Of a DNA stretch of 64,000 bases, positions 10,313 through 22,105 are shown piece after piece. This DNA comes from Nicotiana tabacum (Eukaryota > Streptophyta > Magnoliopsida > Solanales > Solanaceae). Position 1 is the stretch's first letter. Every line of letters begins with the position of its first letter. The position numbers and the translations under genes were made by a program. Below the pieces are notes generated by a model. It ran no database searches and was not told the DNA's origin. It saw only the letters and a list, made by a program, of their open reading frames with translations. The DNA is taken from the NCBI RefSeq assembly GCF_000715075.1, contig NC_134089.1, forward strand, positions 71,344,697-71,408,696. The letters run 5' to 3'.

Positions 10313-11425
10313 AAAAAAATGTTCGTCCTCGAACGAGTCAAGAAACATACTTGAAGCCTCAAACAGGTGAGGATATCTGCTCCACATCTCCTGCTCGGTC
10401 TCTCAGGTAGCCTCCTCCACGGGCCGACCTCTCCATTACACTTTCACTGAAGCTATATCCTTTGATCTCAACTTTTGAATCTGATGCTCCAAAATAGTTG
10501 TTGGCTCCACATCATAAGTCAAATCACCGTCTAACTGCACTGTGCTGAAATCTAGAACAAGAGACGGATCCCCAATATACTTCCGGAGCATAGAAACATG
10601 AAATACCGGATGCACACTCGACAAGCTAGGTGGAAAAGCAAGCTCATAAGCCACCTCCCAATCCTCCGAATCACCTCAAAAGGCCCAATGAACCAAGGAC
10701 TCAACTTACCCTTCTTCCCGAATCTCATAACACCCTTCATGGGCGAAACCTTCAACAGATCCTACTTGCCAACCATGTAGGACACATCTCGAACCTTCCT
10801 ATCAACATAACTCTTTTGCCTCGACTGTGCTGTACGAAACCTCTTATGAATTACCTTCACCTTTTTTAAAGCATCCTGCACCAAGTCTGTCCCCAATAGC
10901 CTAGCCTCACCCAGCTCAAACCAACCAACTAGAGATCTACACCACCTCACATACAAAGCCTCATATGGAGCCATCTAAATACTCGACTGGTAGTTGTTGT
11001 TATAAGTGAATTCTGCAAGCGGTATAAACTGATCCCATGACCCTCCGAAATCAATGACACAAGCACGCAACATGCCCTACAATATCTGAATAGTGCGTTC
11101 GGACTGCCCGTCCGTCTGAGGGTGAAAAGCTATGCTCAACTAAACCTGACTACCCAACTCTCGTTGCACGGACCTCCAAAACTGCGAAGTAAACTGACTG
11201 CCCCTATCTGAAATGATGGAAACTGGGACACCATGCAAACGAACAATCTTACGGATATAGATCTCTACCAACTACTCTGAAGAATAAGTAGTACACACAG
11301 GAATGAAGTGCATGGACTTGGTCAGCCGATCCACGATCACCCAAATAGCATCTAACTTCCTCAAGGTCCGTGGGAGCCCAACTACAAAGTCAATGGTTAT
11401 TCGCTCCCATTTCCACTCTAGAATA
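10311..11425 (-). pseudogene. Chromovirus pol fragment: integrase core to C-terminal chromodomain region; broken
   Basis: On the minus strand the fragment begins in the integrase catalytic core. The first Asp is in TIDFVVGLP (about 11390), the second in ISDRGSQF (about 11210) and the Glu in GQSERT (about 11105). The integrase C-terminal region follows (RKVRDV, GPFEVIRRIG, HPVFHVSMLRKY), then the tail with VEEAT and ETEQEM, which in Tekay/Del elements belongs to a chromodomain. The stop lies at 10311-10313. Several internal stops and frameshifts break it. The RT, RNase H, protease and gag are absent because the fragment ends near 11425 at the Ogre minisatellite. The catalytic triad is still readable. 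Confidence 0.8.
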
Positions 11426-11975
11426 TTACCTTCTCCTTGCATGAGGCTAAGCCCTGCCACCATAACCGCATAAGGCTAAGCACCGCCTTCTCTTTGCATA
11501 AGACTAAGCTCTATCTCGATCCTTGCATGAGGCTAAGCCCTGCCTCCATACCTGCATAAGGCTAAACACTACCTTCTCCCTGCATGACACTAAGACCTAT
11601 CTCAAATATTGCATGAGGCTAAGCCCTGCCTCCCTATTTGCATAAGGCTAAGCATTACCTTCTCTTTGCATGAGACTAAGCTCTGATCCTTGCATGAGGC
11701 TAAGCCCTGCCTCCATACTTGCCTAACACTAAGCATTGCCTTTTCCTTGCATGAGGCTAAGCCCTGCCTCCATAATTGCATAAGGCTAAGCACCGCCTTC
11801 TCTTTGCATGAGACAAAGCTCTATCTCGATCCATGCATGAGGCTAAGCCCTGCCTCCAAACCTGCATATGGCGAAACACTCCCTTCTCCCTATATGAGAC
11901 TAAGCCCTGTCTCAAATCTTGCATGAGGCTAAGCCTTGCCTCCCTATTTGCATAAAGCTAAGCATTGCCTTCTCA
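11426..11975. repeat. Minisatellite of an Ogre-like 3' UTR, first copy
   Basis: Subunits of about 28-29 bp start with ttgcatgaggctaag or gcataaggctaag. Three variants alternate (endings of ccctgcctcc, cactgccttctc and ctctgtctcgatc type), giving a higher-order period near 85 bp. The same array occurs at 36345-37165 before the 3' LTR of Ogre 1. Such arrays are known in the 3' UTRs of Ogre-type elements. Confidence 0.85.
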
Positions 11976-12240
11976 TGGGACTAATCATTGTCTTCCCTTG
12001 CATAAGTGTTGCTCTATTCTAAACTTTGCACTGTATTCTTCTCTCAGGGCTAAGATCTGCCCCAAACATTGCACGAGGCTATGCTTTGTCTTGTCATTAC
12101 CTTTGGTATCATGTCTTTGCATTTCATGGGCTGATGGATAGCCAATTTGTCCAAAGGCGTCATAGTCCGAAGGCATCATCCTCATAGCCTAAAGACATCA
12201 TGTAATGGCCTGAGGATCTCTCAATATGGAACATCATTAT
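11976..12240 (+). other. Ogre-like 3' UTR tail ending in a deletion junction
   Basis: The sequence matches 37166-37430 downstream of the second minisatellite. At about 12235 it jumps to sequence equal to about 38450 inside the LTR. About 1 kb, including the LTR start, is therefore missing. The joint has short A/T microhomology (cattatt/attttat). Confidence 0.65.
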
Positions 12241-12410
12241 TTTATAAAACTGTTTTATTAAATAATTTGGTATTTAACAAATGGCTCTTTTAATTTTGTT
12301 TTAATTTCAGACCTAGCCTATATTTTACCCTTAGCCCAATTAAAGTACCCATAGCCCAAATACCCTAACCCAATTTTAAATACCGCCCAACCCTTTCGAT
12401 CAAATTTTGG

Positions 12411-12434
12411 CCGTTGATCTCGAAAGATTAACGG
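12411..12434. promoter_or_regulatory. Inverted repeat in Ogre LTR, copy 1
   Basis: The arms ccgttgatct and agattaacgg flank a 4-nt loop; one pair is a G-T wobble. Counterparts occur at 38628-38649 and 47098-47120. It lies roughly 1.05 kb upstream of the TATA box. Confidence 0.6.
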
Positions 12435-13464
12435 TCCAAGATCATTTTCTTTTTTTAATTATCCATAACCCCCCAAATCCTACGCATTTTCTAGTTATTC
12501 CTCTTCTGAATCCTCTCTTCTCTCTCAGACGCTCCCCTAACCCTAGCTGCCGGAAAACCCACCGTTCCATGGAGTTTCCCTTTGATTTCAGGCCCCAGTC
12601 GGCCTCTTACCTTCACTGGTTGTTTGATTTTGTTGTTATTTGAAGGAATCTCTAAGAGATTCAACTTAGAGTCGACCTAAACTCTTCATTTCTTCGATTA
12701 ACCTGCCTTGTCTTCATCACTATATTTGTGAGTATTATTATCTTTGTCACTATGGTTTGAAACTCCGGTTCTTAACTTGATTTTTTCTCACCTCATTCCA
12801 TACTTCAAAACCCTAATCTCTTTCTACTGGAGTCTGTTCAGATCCTTGTAGATCTGAAATGATTGTAAAAGTTTATCTGGTATTTTTCTTCAAAACCTTC
12901 TGTTTCTTCCTTATTATTAACCGATTTTGATGCTTTTCTAAAACTAGGGTTTCATCTTTAAGTTCTCTGCAAAAAAGGGTTTTAAAGTTCTAAGTGTTCA
13001 ATCTGATTCTCTTTACTGGTTCGACAGATTTTTCCTGCCTATGTTCTAAACCCTAGGGTTGCTGCTTATTTCAATGATTATTTCAATATTTTTTCGTTAT
13101 TTTCATCTCTGTCAATTAAAAGAGATTAACTGATTTTATTAGGGTTCAAATTATATTTTTCTGCCGAGATTGATACTTATCTATGATTTTTTACCTATTT
13201 TCCTTATTTGTGACTCCTAATTGGTACTACTTTCCTTAATTAGTTTATTAACCAAATTTACGGGATTTGATTGCTTTAACCGACTCCTAGCTGGTCTTTG
13301 ATCGATTTTATTGCCTTGTTTAACCTCTAATCTAGGTTATTAATTGATTTTCCCTATTTTAAGGGGTCTTTCCTGGATTCTGTTGAGTTATTTGATTTAG
13401 TTTAGCCCCAATTAACTGATTGATTGAATTATTCTTTGCCTTATTTGTTTCACCCTGCTAAGTG

Positions 13465-13472
13465 CTATATAA
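13465..13472 (+). promoter_or_regulatory. TATA box of Ogre 1 5' LTR
   Basis: The sequence ctatataa in the context agtgctatataattt is kept in the 3' LTR (39718) and in the more diverged LTR of Ogre 2 (48164). A run of ACACAC-rich sequence follows. It is the likely promoter of the element. Confidence 0.6.
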
Positions 13473-14679
13473 TTTCCCATTTCTGACTTCTTTCAAACAC
13501 ACGAACACACATAGAAAGATACATAAACACACACAAACTCTTGCTCTTATTCATACACACTCTCCATTGCCATTCTTCCTATTACTTGTGTTTGTTGCAC
13601 TATCTAGCCGGCTGAAAGCCAAGGCTAGACTCTTGGATCCTATTTGCTTCACTTTCCTTTTGCTATCCCTTAACTGATATGTCTCCACTTCTGCTATCAT
13701 TCAATATGCCTTGTAATTAGACCTATATTCTCCCTATTTACTGCTTTTGAACAACATGTCTATATCTGTTATCATGTCCTATTCAATATGCTATGTAGTC
13801 AATCTACTGTAGATATCAACATGCCTCTGTTTGCCCTTATGTTTCTGTTAACTAGCACGCTTTAACTCTTGTGAATTTGTCATGTCCAATGTGTTAGTAT
13901 GGTCAATACACTTTAGCATATTCCTGCTCGATCCAAGATACTTGTTCACCTGTTTCTCAACTTGCATGTTTCAACCCCTGTCCTATTTTATGTGTTTACC
14001 TTAACAGGTTCCTGATTAATTCATGATTTCTATGCTCTTAGCTTTTGCTACCTTTTCTGTATGGCTGTCAGATCAGTAACTTGATCCCAGCATGTTGTTC
14101 TTTGTTATTATGCCTATATGCTCACCTAGTAATAGCTAATGAACTAAGTCAATCCCAGGCAATGTGAAACCTTGCTTAAAGTGATTGTGACTCTGTTCTG
14201 CCTATTTTTTTGACTACTGTAGTTCATTTCTGAATTCCATCCGCTAAATGTGGTTTTGCTTGGAGTTCTTGCAATCTACTGATTTGCTCATATTCACTTT
14301 TAAAAATCCAAACTGTTTTTCCCAAAACTATCTCATACTATTATATAATATTTTCAACTCCTACTCTTAGTTGTCTAGGTTCCTGCCGCCCTCAGTGTGA
14401 GCACTGTTTCGGGTCTATGAGACTCCTCTGAACTCTGACACATTGGGGCTGGTTCTCCAAATCTTTGTGAATTTTGTTGAACATCTGATTCTGGTGTGAG
14501 CATTGCCCAGGGTCCCTGAGTCCCTTTGGGAACTTTGACACACCAGGAACCAGTTTTATGTGTTATGGATAAGCTACCACTATGCTCAAAGGAGCTATGT
14601 TTGAAGGCCTGGTTCTAGGTTGATATTAGGGTTATTAGTAAAGTTGGGAGGGATTTTTATATATCTTTGTTGGGATTGG

Positions 14680-15595
14680 GTAGAAGTCATGCCTATAGAA
14701 TTGTTGTGATTATTTGTATGCATTAGAAACTATGCCTCTAGGCCTTATCTTCATATTTGTCCTGAATTTCCATTTTACACCCCATAAATCCTATTATAGG
14801 ACGTTTATCAATTTTGTATCAAAATTCATGTTCATGCATATTCTCAAGTTTCAATGTGCATTAGAAATCCTGCTTATAGGTTGATGTGTTGATGATTGCA
14901 TTCGAAACCATGCCTATAGGACTTATCGCATTCTTTAAAATCCTGAATTTTCATACTTTGCATCACTAGAAATCCTACTTCTAAGTCGTTTCTCAATTCA
15001 GCATCAATAATCATGTTTTCAAACCCTTCATGTGTGCATTAGAAATCATGTTTCTAGGAATTTCCTTGTTGAACTCGCTTGGCAACTGATTAATGCTTTT
15101 ACTCGCCTAGAAATCATGCCTATAGGAAACACATATAAAATCAGTCTTGACACTCAGACATCATCCATATAGGAAATAAGTGCAAAAGCAGCTTCAACAC
15201 TAGATATCATGTCTATAGAGAAAAGTGCATAAAATCAGTTGTTTGTGTCATGGAATAATGCTTGTGATCAGTTTCAACATTTAGAAAGCATGCCTGTAGG
15301 GTCTAAGAGATAAAATCTTCCTGTTTAGAGTCAATCACTGGTGTATAAATTATGGTCTGATTAATGTTTTGATACCATATCTATAGGATTTTGCCAGTTA
15401 CCACTTAGGCAAGCATGTAGGACAATTAAATCCTGTGTTTAAAATTGTGATTTTCTTGCCGCTTAAAACATGCTCAGATTCAGTAAGTGATAAAAATCAA
15501 TAGGCAAACTGATAAGTATTCACTGCCTCGCCTCAATAAAACTACTGCATAAGCTGTGCTCATTTAGATATCCTGCCTATAGGACCCTAATTGTT
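14680..15595. repeat. Scattered 'catgcctatagg' boxes in the Ogre LTR
   Basis: About a dozen variants of catgcctatagg (also catgtttctagg, catccatatagg, catgtctataga) recur at irregular spacings of some 40-130 bp. The preceding bases are often gaaa or aga. The same family recurs at 40955-41860, 49420-49900 and 62490-62850. The array is old, since the boxes are more alike than the sequence between them. Confidence 0.65.
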
Positions 15596-16269
15596 TTAAA
15601 ACTGCTTGTTGAATAGTGTGAATCTGTTTATCTATTTGTGGAGGTAAATATGAGCCCCTTTAATTTCCTTTTATGTGACAGTCCTACCTATTTTTTTGTC
15701 TCTTAGATTTTCTCCTTTTAAGCAATATAGGTGAGTCGAGAACCACCTTAAATAGAGGCCCTAAACACCTCTAGGGCCACAGGTAAGGGATGGGTAGTGC
15801 ACGCATAGGGTATGTATTGGATGCTGTTAGAATGCTTAGGTAATAATTAAGGGGAGGGTAATCAGGTAGTAAAGGAAATGATGACATGTGTGTTAATGCT
15901 ATGTGTGACACCCCAATTTCGGGACGATTACCAAGTATTGCACAGAAGTGATCCTATAGGCTAAAAATCCTAGGACCCCTTTTACTCTTTGTTTTTTAAA
16001 AAGTAATATCTACTTGTTTATCTACTTATAAGACTAATTCGATTAAAGTTAGTTTGACCGAGACCCACCATTGTGGATCTCGAGGGGTTCCTAACACCTT
16101 CCCGTCAAGGTAATTTCGAGCCCTTACCAAATCTCTGGTAATGTAAACTAGGAGTTATTTGTTCTAGGTACCCTGACACACCTTAATCTGTTAGGTGGCG
16201 ACTCTTCAAATCTCACACCCAATTCCCAAAAGGAAAGGAGTTGTCCCAAGAATGTCAAAACCTTGACTC

Positions 16270-16819
16270 TTTTTTTTCTTTCTTAAACGTCATTCAATTA
16301 TTAAATACTGCATATATCATTATTTTAACATGCAAATACGTGACAACATGCTATTTATTGTTGCATAAATCGTGTTTAGCATCATATTCTACTCGTGTGT
16401 AATCAATCCTATAGCAATGCTTGATGAGTGTTTGCGCCCTTCCTATATATCACCCTTTAAATTCGGAAAGGCGTATTTGCCGTAAAACTAGTCGATAAGC
16501 GATGCAGTCGACGGTTCCATGCCTTTCCCCCTCAAGTTGTCCACTTGAGGGTACCAGGCTAGACCTCTCTAGAAACCTTACTCTGATTAATTGTACATGC
16601 ATCATGGTCAAACCTAGCCGGGTTAATATGTTGTCCACATAGTAACCCTTTAAGACAAGCGTCGTCCAAAAGTCCATCAGGTTTTCCATAATCCCAACGG
16701 ACGCAACCACAATTGTGTGCATTAATTTTGGAGAAATAAGTGCCAAAATGCTAATCATTGTTGTATAAATAGTCAGATCTGGAGGAGGAAAGGGCCTAAC
16801 CATATTTGTTTTGCAGAAA
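16270..16819 (+). other. 5' leader of Ogre 1, no gene
   Basis: No coding sequence is visible. The stretch matches the leader of Ogre 2 (about 50930-51451). It holds a perfect 9-bp inverted repeat (arms ccctcaagt and acttgaggg, 16529-16551), degraded in Ogre 2. It ends at tttgttttgcag (acceptor-like AG at 16815-16816) four bases before the ORF1 ATG, which is also true of Ogre 2. The leader may therefore be spliced; that is inference. Confidence 0.5.
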
Positions 16820-18379
16820 ATGAGGCACGATGTCCCTAGGTTCGGCATGGTCCGTAACATACAACCATTGTTGCTAGATTGGTGGGAGGATCTTCCATCA
16901 ACTGATAAAAATCATGTGAAAAGGGTCTTGGGAATTTTGTCTTCTTTATTGGACCTCCAACCAAACAAAATGTTAATCGAAGCTGCCAGAATGTTATGGG
17001 ACAAAGAAAGAGCCATGTTCTGCTTTGAAGACATATAAATGACCCCTCTGGAAGAAATAGGGGGATTCACCGGGCTACCTTGGGATAGTCCTGGTTTATT
17101 GGTGCCGTAAAATCGCACTACTAGGGGTTTCTGAAGTTGATGGGATTAAAGAAGAATGATGACTTGTAGTGCCTAAAAAATTTGTACATACCCTTCGACT
17201 TCGTCTATGAACGATACGGTCATATCAAAGCTTATCGTATTTTTGATAACGAATTCTCCGTCACTTCATTGGTTTGGATTCACCACAGGGTCTTTGTGTT
17301 CATCGTCTGTTTCTTGGGTATGTTAGTGTTCTTGTCAAAGGGACAGAATCCACACCAGACTGACCATTGTAACCAGAACTTTGAAGGAGGGGATCTACGA
17401 GAAGACATATACCATTGTCATATGATCATAGAAGACATATACCGGGCCTTAGAGCACTGTTATAAAGGGACAAATATTTCGAAGGTTGCAATATGCTGCT
17501 ACAAGTTTGGCTGTTAGAACAGCTCCAAAAAGGTCAATACCATCAAGAGCTTCCGTGAAGTCCGTGAAATGATCATATCTTTCCATCATCCTAAGAAAAT
17601 GACCTACATCCTAGATATGTTTGCTCAACTAGAAAATGCTGTAGGATGGGTGTAATTTGACCGAGGATCAGGTTCAATGGATATTTGAATAGTTCCCTAC
17701 CGACGAGTTCATCATCAAATCTAGGGTTGTTCCATACTTGGTACTGATCAGGTTAAGGGGCATATACCCTTATTCTCCCATCAGAGTTATAAGACAGGCG
17801 GGCAGGAAGCAGGTCATACTGTGAGTTGCTAATATGAGTCATTACATAGACGATTTTTAGGGTGACGCCATCCCATATAAAAGTGAAGCCCAACACATGT
17901 GGCACTTGAAGATTATTGTGGAGAAGGATACCATCAAGGTGGATCGGTATCATGCCGGTCACGTGCACTTCTACCCTTCATGGTTAGATGATAACATAGC
18001 AGGAATATTCGAGCCAAGGGTTGGTCTAGGAAACAGAGTCATAGATGATGTTGCCGAAGCATAAGTGAAGTATAACAAACTGCGCAAAAGAGTTCACGAG
18101 TCTAAGGCGGATCATCAGGAGCAACACAAGGCCGATATGGAACTAATTAATGAGTGGAGGGAGATGGCTATTAAATCAAACGAAAGGTTGGAATATCTGG
18201 AGTACAGTCTAATGGAATTGGAGGGAAAAATAAGGAAGAGAGTCATCGATTGCCAGAACGCCGAAAGAAGTGAAGGAGGACATCTAGCAAGGGCATACCT
18301 ACTGCTGAACCTACAAGAACTGGGGAATTTGATCGACAAGTGCATTCAACTTGAAGAAGGTCCTTATGGGACCAAGTAG
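16820..18379 (+). pseudogene. Ogre ORF1 (protein upstream of gag), broken copy 1
   Basis: Ogre elements carry an extra gene before gag whose function is not established. The ATG at 16820 is chosen because it follows the conserved acceptor and aligns with 51452 in Ogre 2. Readable blocks include DWWEDLPS, VKRVLG, EIGGFTGLPWDS, YIPFDFVYERYGH and WIHHRVFVF. A C-terminal charged coiled coil follows (about 18065-18300), ending LEEGPYGTK before a TAG at 18377. Similar plant proteins are listed as domains of unknown function (I think DUF7745, not verified). Stops near 17036, 17108, 17168, 17515 and others plus frameshifts break it. Confidence 0.7.
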
Positions 18380-18677
18380 ATTAGGTTTATTTGCTTTTTC
18401 AAATGTAATAAGGGAAAATGCCATTAGTGACTTATCTTATTTAGTGTCGTTTTGGGTTCATCTATTTTTACATTAATGAAATGAGGCAATTATTGGCACG
18501 GAAATTCTCCAAATCAACGTGTCGCTAGGACTACCTCGGACACAATGAGGCTCCCCAAATTAGGACATGAATTTACATTCCCGCAATAAGTGTTTAAATA
18601 CTGCAAACATTTTTAGAATCCTTACTGACTTGTTTACCTTTTGTTTTTCTTTATTTTTATTATTCCCATCCCCTAAG
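18380..18677 (+). other. Spacer between ORF1 and gag of Ogre 1
   Basis: There is no coding sequence. A T-rich tract leads to ccctaag (AG at 18676-18677), which may be a splice acceptor at the start of gag. Ogre 2 has the same arrangement ending at 53202. Confidence 0.45.
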
Positions 18678-20760
18678 GTTGGTTCGCACATACTGGCATC
18701 ATCAGCATATCATACCAGATCTAGAGGCCCTCCATCCCCTCCTCCGAGTAATCCGAAAAGCAGATGAAAAGCTAATATCGATGACTTGAGTGGTATCCTA
18801 AAAGAAAATGCTGAGAATATTGAAATTTTGGACGGTCGAAGTACTCCGGCCCAGAGTGATTTGGTCATGCAATTGGAACAAAAAATACTGGAGTTACAAG
18901 GGGAACTTGAGCAGGTCTGCAACTTGGAAAACCTCTCCCTCACCTTAAACATCCCAGATGAAAACCAACAAAATGCTCAAAACATAGCACCTCCTCAAAA
19001 TATGCAAAACCAACGTCCAGAAAATCCTCTCGTGCCCCTTCAATATGTAACTCCTCCTCAAAATCCCAATCCCCCACCAGTACCCACTCCTCCTCAGCAC
19101 CAATATCTTCCTACCCAGTACCCACAAACCCATTACCTATCACACTCCTCAGAACACACCATAACCCATTTTCTATCCTCAAAACTCGACCAATGACCAC
19201 CACTACACCGAAATCCCTGACAGCCACCAAAACAACCCCATATACGTAGAAACCTTACCTCACTCCACTCAACCAATCTCCTATACACCAGAATCAGCCG
19301 AGAAGGACCTTCTCATCAAGAACATGGCTGAGGAACTTAAGAAGTTGACGAGTCGGATTCAGGGTGTTGAAGGAGGCAAAGGGATAGAAGGTCTTGATGC
19401 ATACAACCGGATGTGGAACTGCTGAAGGGTTACAAACCTCCCAAGTTAGAAATGTTTGACTGAAGGGGTGATCCCAAGGTTTATCTGAGAACTTATTGTG
19501 ACAAGCTCGTGGGTGTCGGAAAAGATGAAAGGATTCGAATGAAGCTCTTCATGACAAGTCTTACCGTATATACCCTGTCCTGGTACATAAGCCATAACCC
19601 TAAAAAGTGGACCAATTGGGTGAACATGACATCAGAATTTATGGATCAGTTCAGATTTAATACGGAGAATGCACCGGTTATCTTTTATATCAAGAACCTA
19701 AAGAAGAAGCCAACTGAGTCTTTTCGCGGGTATGCTACTCGGTGGAAGTCGGAAGCAGCCAAGGTCAGACCAGCATTAGACGAGGAACAGATGAACAAGT
19801 TCTTTGTCTGAGCATAGGACCCATAGTATTATGAAAGGCTAATGGTCATTTAGAGTCACAACTTCTTTAATATCATCAAACACAGAGAAAAGATTGAAGA
19901 GGGCATTAAAAGCGGGATGGTAACATATTTTGAGGCACTGCAGGCCACAAACAAAGCATTGCAATCAGGCGGCATATCAAAGAAGAAAGCAGTAGGGGCA
20001 GTAATGGTGGCCCAAGGCCCAAAATCTCCACTCACATAAAAAACACCTCTAACTACATACCAACCCTCACCTCCCAGATATTCTCAACCCGCCACCACCG
20101 ATCACCACCTATCCAACCTACTATCATTAACCTCCAACTAATCCAAATTACGAAAAACCCTAACCTAACTTTGATCGCAAACCACCCAGATAGTACACCG
20201 CCCTTGCTGAACTCATCGACTAGCTATACAAAAGATTGAAGGCTACCGGTTATGTCACCCCTATTCCCGCTGTGGCAATGGAGATTTCATCTCAATGGGT
20301 CAACCCGAATAAAACCTATGCATATTATTCTGGTATGAAGGGGCACACCATTGATATTTGCCGGACATTGAAAGATAAGATTCAGACATTAATTGATAAC
20401 AAGGTCATACATGTGAAAGAAGCTGCACCCAACGTCCGCAACAATCCTCTTCAAGATCATAGGGGCGAAGGGATCAATGTGATAGAAACTGATGAGGAGT
20501 GGGATCCCGAGGGACCAATTGGACTTATTAGATAGGGAGACGATCCTAAGAAGCCCACAGTCATGCTCAATCCTATTGTGGTCCAAGTACAGCCGCCAGT
20601 TGAGGTTGAGGTAACCGCATCAGTTCCATTTGAGATATAGGTAGCACCACCTGCAACCGCACCTGTTCCATTTGAGGTAGAAGTGTCCACACCTTTCACA
20701 GTGATAGTAGCAACCACACCTCCGTTCAAGTCCAATGCCATACCTTGGATTACGTTGTTG
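18678..20760 (+). pseudogene. Ogre 1 gag, broken
   Basis: Gag is the structural protein of the particle. The order seen is an N-terminal leader (AYHTRSRGPPSP), a leucine-zipper-like helix (EQKILELQGELEQV) and a Pro/Gln/Asn-rich linker (18960-19190). The retrotransposon gag domain follows (about 19430-19810: KLVGVGKDERI, WKSEAAKVRPAL), then a second Pro/Tyr-rich linker and a degraded zinc-knuckle-like motif with GHTIDIC near 20340. The C-terminal side has repeated PFEVEV-type segments. Stops and at least four frameshifts divide it. The start is uncertain because the first residues probably follow a splice acceptor. Confidence 0.75.
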
Positions 20761-22105
20761 AAGCTTGGCAAAAGGGAAAATCAAAGATGGAAGAATCTGG
20801 TTCCGCACAGGGAATAACTAGAATTGGAAGGATTTATACACCTGAAAATTTGGGAGGATCAAGCAAAGAGACTTCTACCAAACAACCTGTCATTGAAACT
20901 AGACCGGATGATCTTTGGAGAAAATTACATGAGAGGGAATACTCTCTGATTGACCATTTAAACAAGAACCCTGCCTACATATCCATCTTGTCAATATTGC
21001 AAATTTCAGAGGCACATAAGAATGCTCTGATGAAGGTGTTGAATGAAGCTTATGTGGCCAACAATATCACCAATTGAGATATGGACAACATGGTAGGGCA
21101 AGTACTAGAGAGTCACGAGATCACCTTCCATAAGGATGAACTACCACCTGAAGGGTTAAGTCACAACAGAGTACTGCATATCACAGTACCGTTTGATGAC
21201 AAATTCATTTCCAGGGTCCTAATAGAGTGGGGTTCTAGCCTCAACATTTGTCCATTGACTACCCTAAAAAGATTGGGCATAGATTTCCATGAGATACATG
21301 CAGTAAGTATGAACGTGAAAGCATTTGATGGGTCTCAAAGGGCCACGATTGGAGAGATTGACCTTTGTCTGTAGATGGGACCAACTTGGTTCGATGTTGA
21401 GTTCCAAGTATTAGACATATCAGCTACATATAATCTTCTATTAGGATGACCTTGGATACATGCTGCTGGGGCCGTGGCTTCCATGCTACACCAGGACGTA
21501 AAGTTTGAATGGAACCATCAGGAGGTAATCATTCACGGAGATGGAAGTAGACCTATTTACAATAGCCAAACTATCCTAGTTATCGAGTATAGAAGAAGGA
21601 TGGGTGGAGAAAATTATCATCATATTGAGCATTTCAACGCGATTGAAAAGGATAAGTGGTGGAATAACAAAATAGAAAGCATACTGGCATGGTCTGGGTA
21701 TGAACCTGGCAAAGGGCTTGGTAAGAAACTCTAGGGCATTACCAAACCGGTACAGGTCAAACATCATGACACAACCTTTGGGCTGGGATATCCATACACC
21801 TGGCAAGAATATAATGATTGGTCGCCACCATGGAATGGTCCTTATTACCATCACGAGCAGCCAATGCCACATCTGAGTTAGACTTTTCACCAGGCCGATA
21901 CAATATGGGGATTTGCAGAGGAAGAACCTTTGGCTGGGCTAAGGAATTAGTTCCTAGAATACGAGGATATGGATTGATGTGCGATAATTGAGGAGGAGGA
22001 GGAAGAAGAAGAAGGCCTCACCATTCAGACTGTGGAGAAGGGAGCCGTTCTCAAGAATTGGACCGCCGCACCATCCCGGGCCCACCGAGTTCCTGGGTAG
22101 CTTGG
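20761..22105 (+). pseudogene. Ogre 1 aspartic protease with G-patch, broken and active site changed
   Basis: The linker (20745-21077) is followed by a retropepsin-like domain. The expected active-site motif is DGGSSLNI, as in Ogre 2; here it reads EWGSSLNI, so the catalytic Asp codon at 21225-21227 is now Glu. The flap side (MNVKAFDGSQRATIGEI) and the second hydrophobic motif (YNLLLG, then PWIHAAGAV) are present. A G-patch follows (AWSGYEPGKGLGKKL, 21690-21734); G-patch sequences next to protease are known in some retroelements. A Glu run near 21990-22010 precedes a TAG near 22098. Stops at 21374 and 21732 also interrupt it. Confidence 0.75.

Larger units (their letters stand above)
12236..16269 (+). 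repeat. 5' LTR of Ogre-like element 1, both ends lost
   Basis: It aligns throughout with 38450-42550 in the 3' LTR. The first ~390 bp, including the TG terminus, are deleted. Homology at the right ends at gactc (16265-16269), so the last ~27 bp, the CA end and the primer binding site are absent and replaced by a T-rich stretch. Frames inside are small and not conserved as protein. The stretch holds no gene. Confidence 0.8.

Noticed and set aside
10598..10869. Plus-strand frames over the chromovirus integrase
   Set aside because: They are shadows of the minus-strand pol C-terminus.
12407..12643. 78-residue frame in the Ogre LTR, with a related 83-residue frame at 47094-47345
   Set aside because: Similar sequence is expected because the LTRs are homologous; the frame is not kept in the third copy at 38628 and has no recognisable domain.
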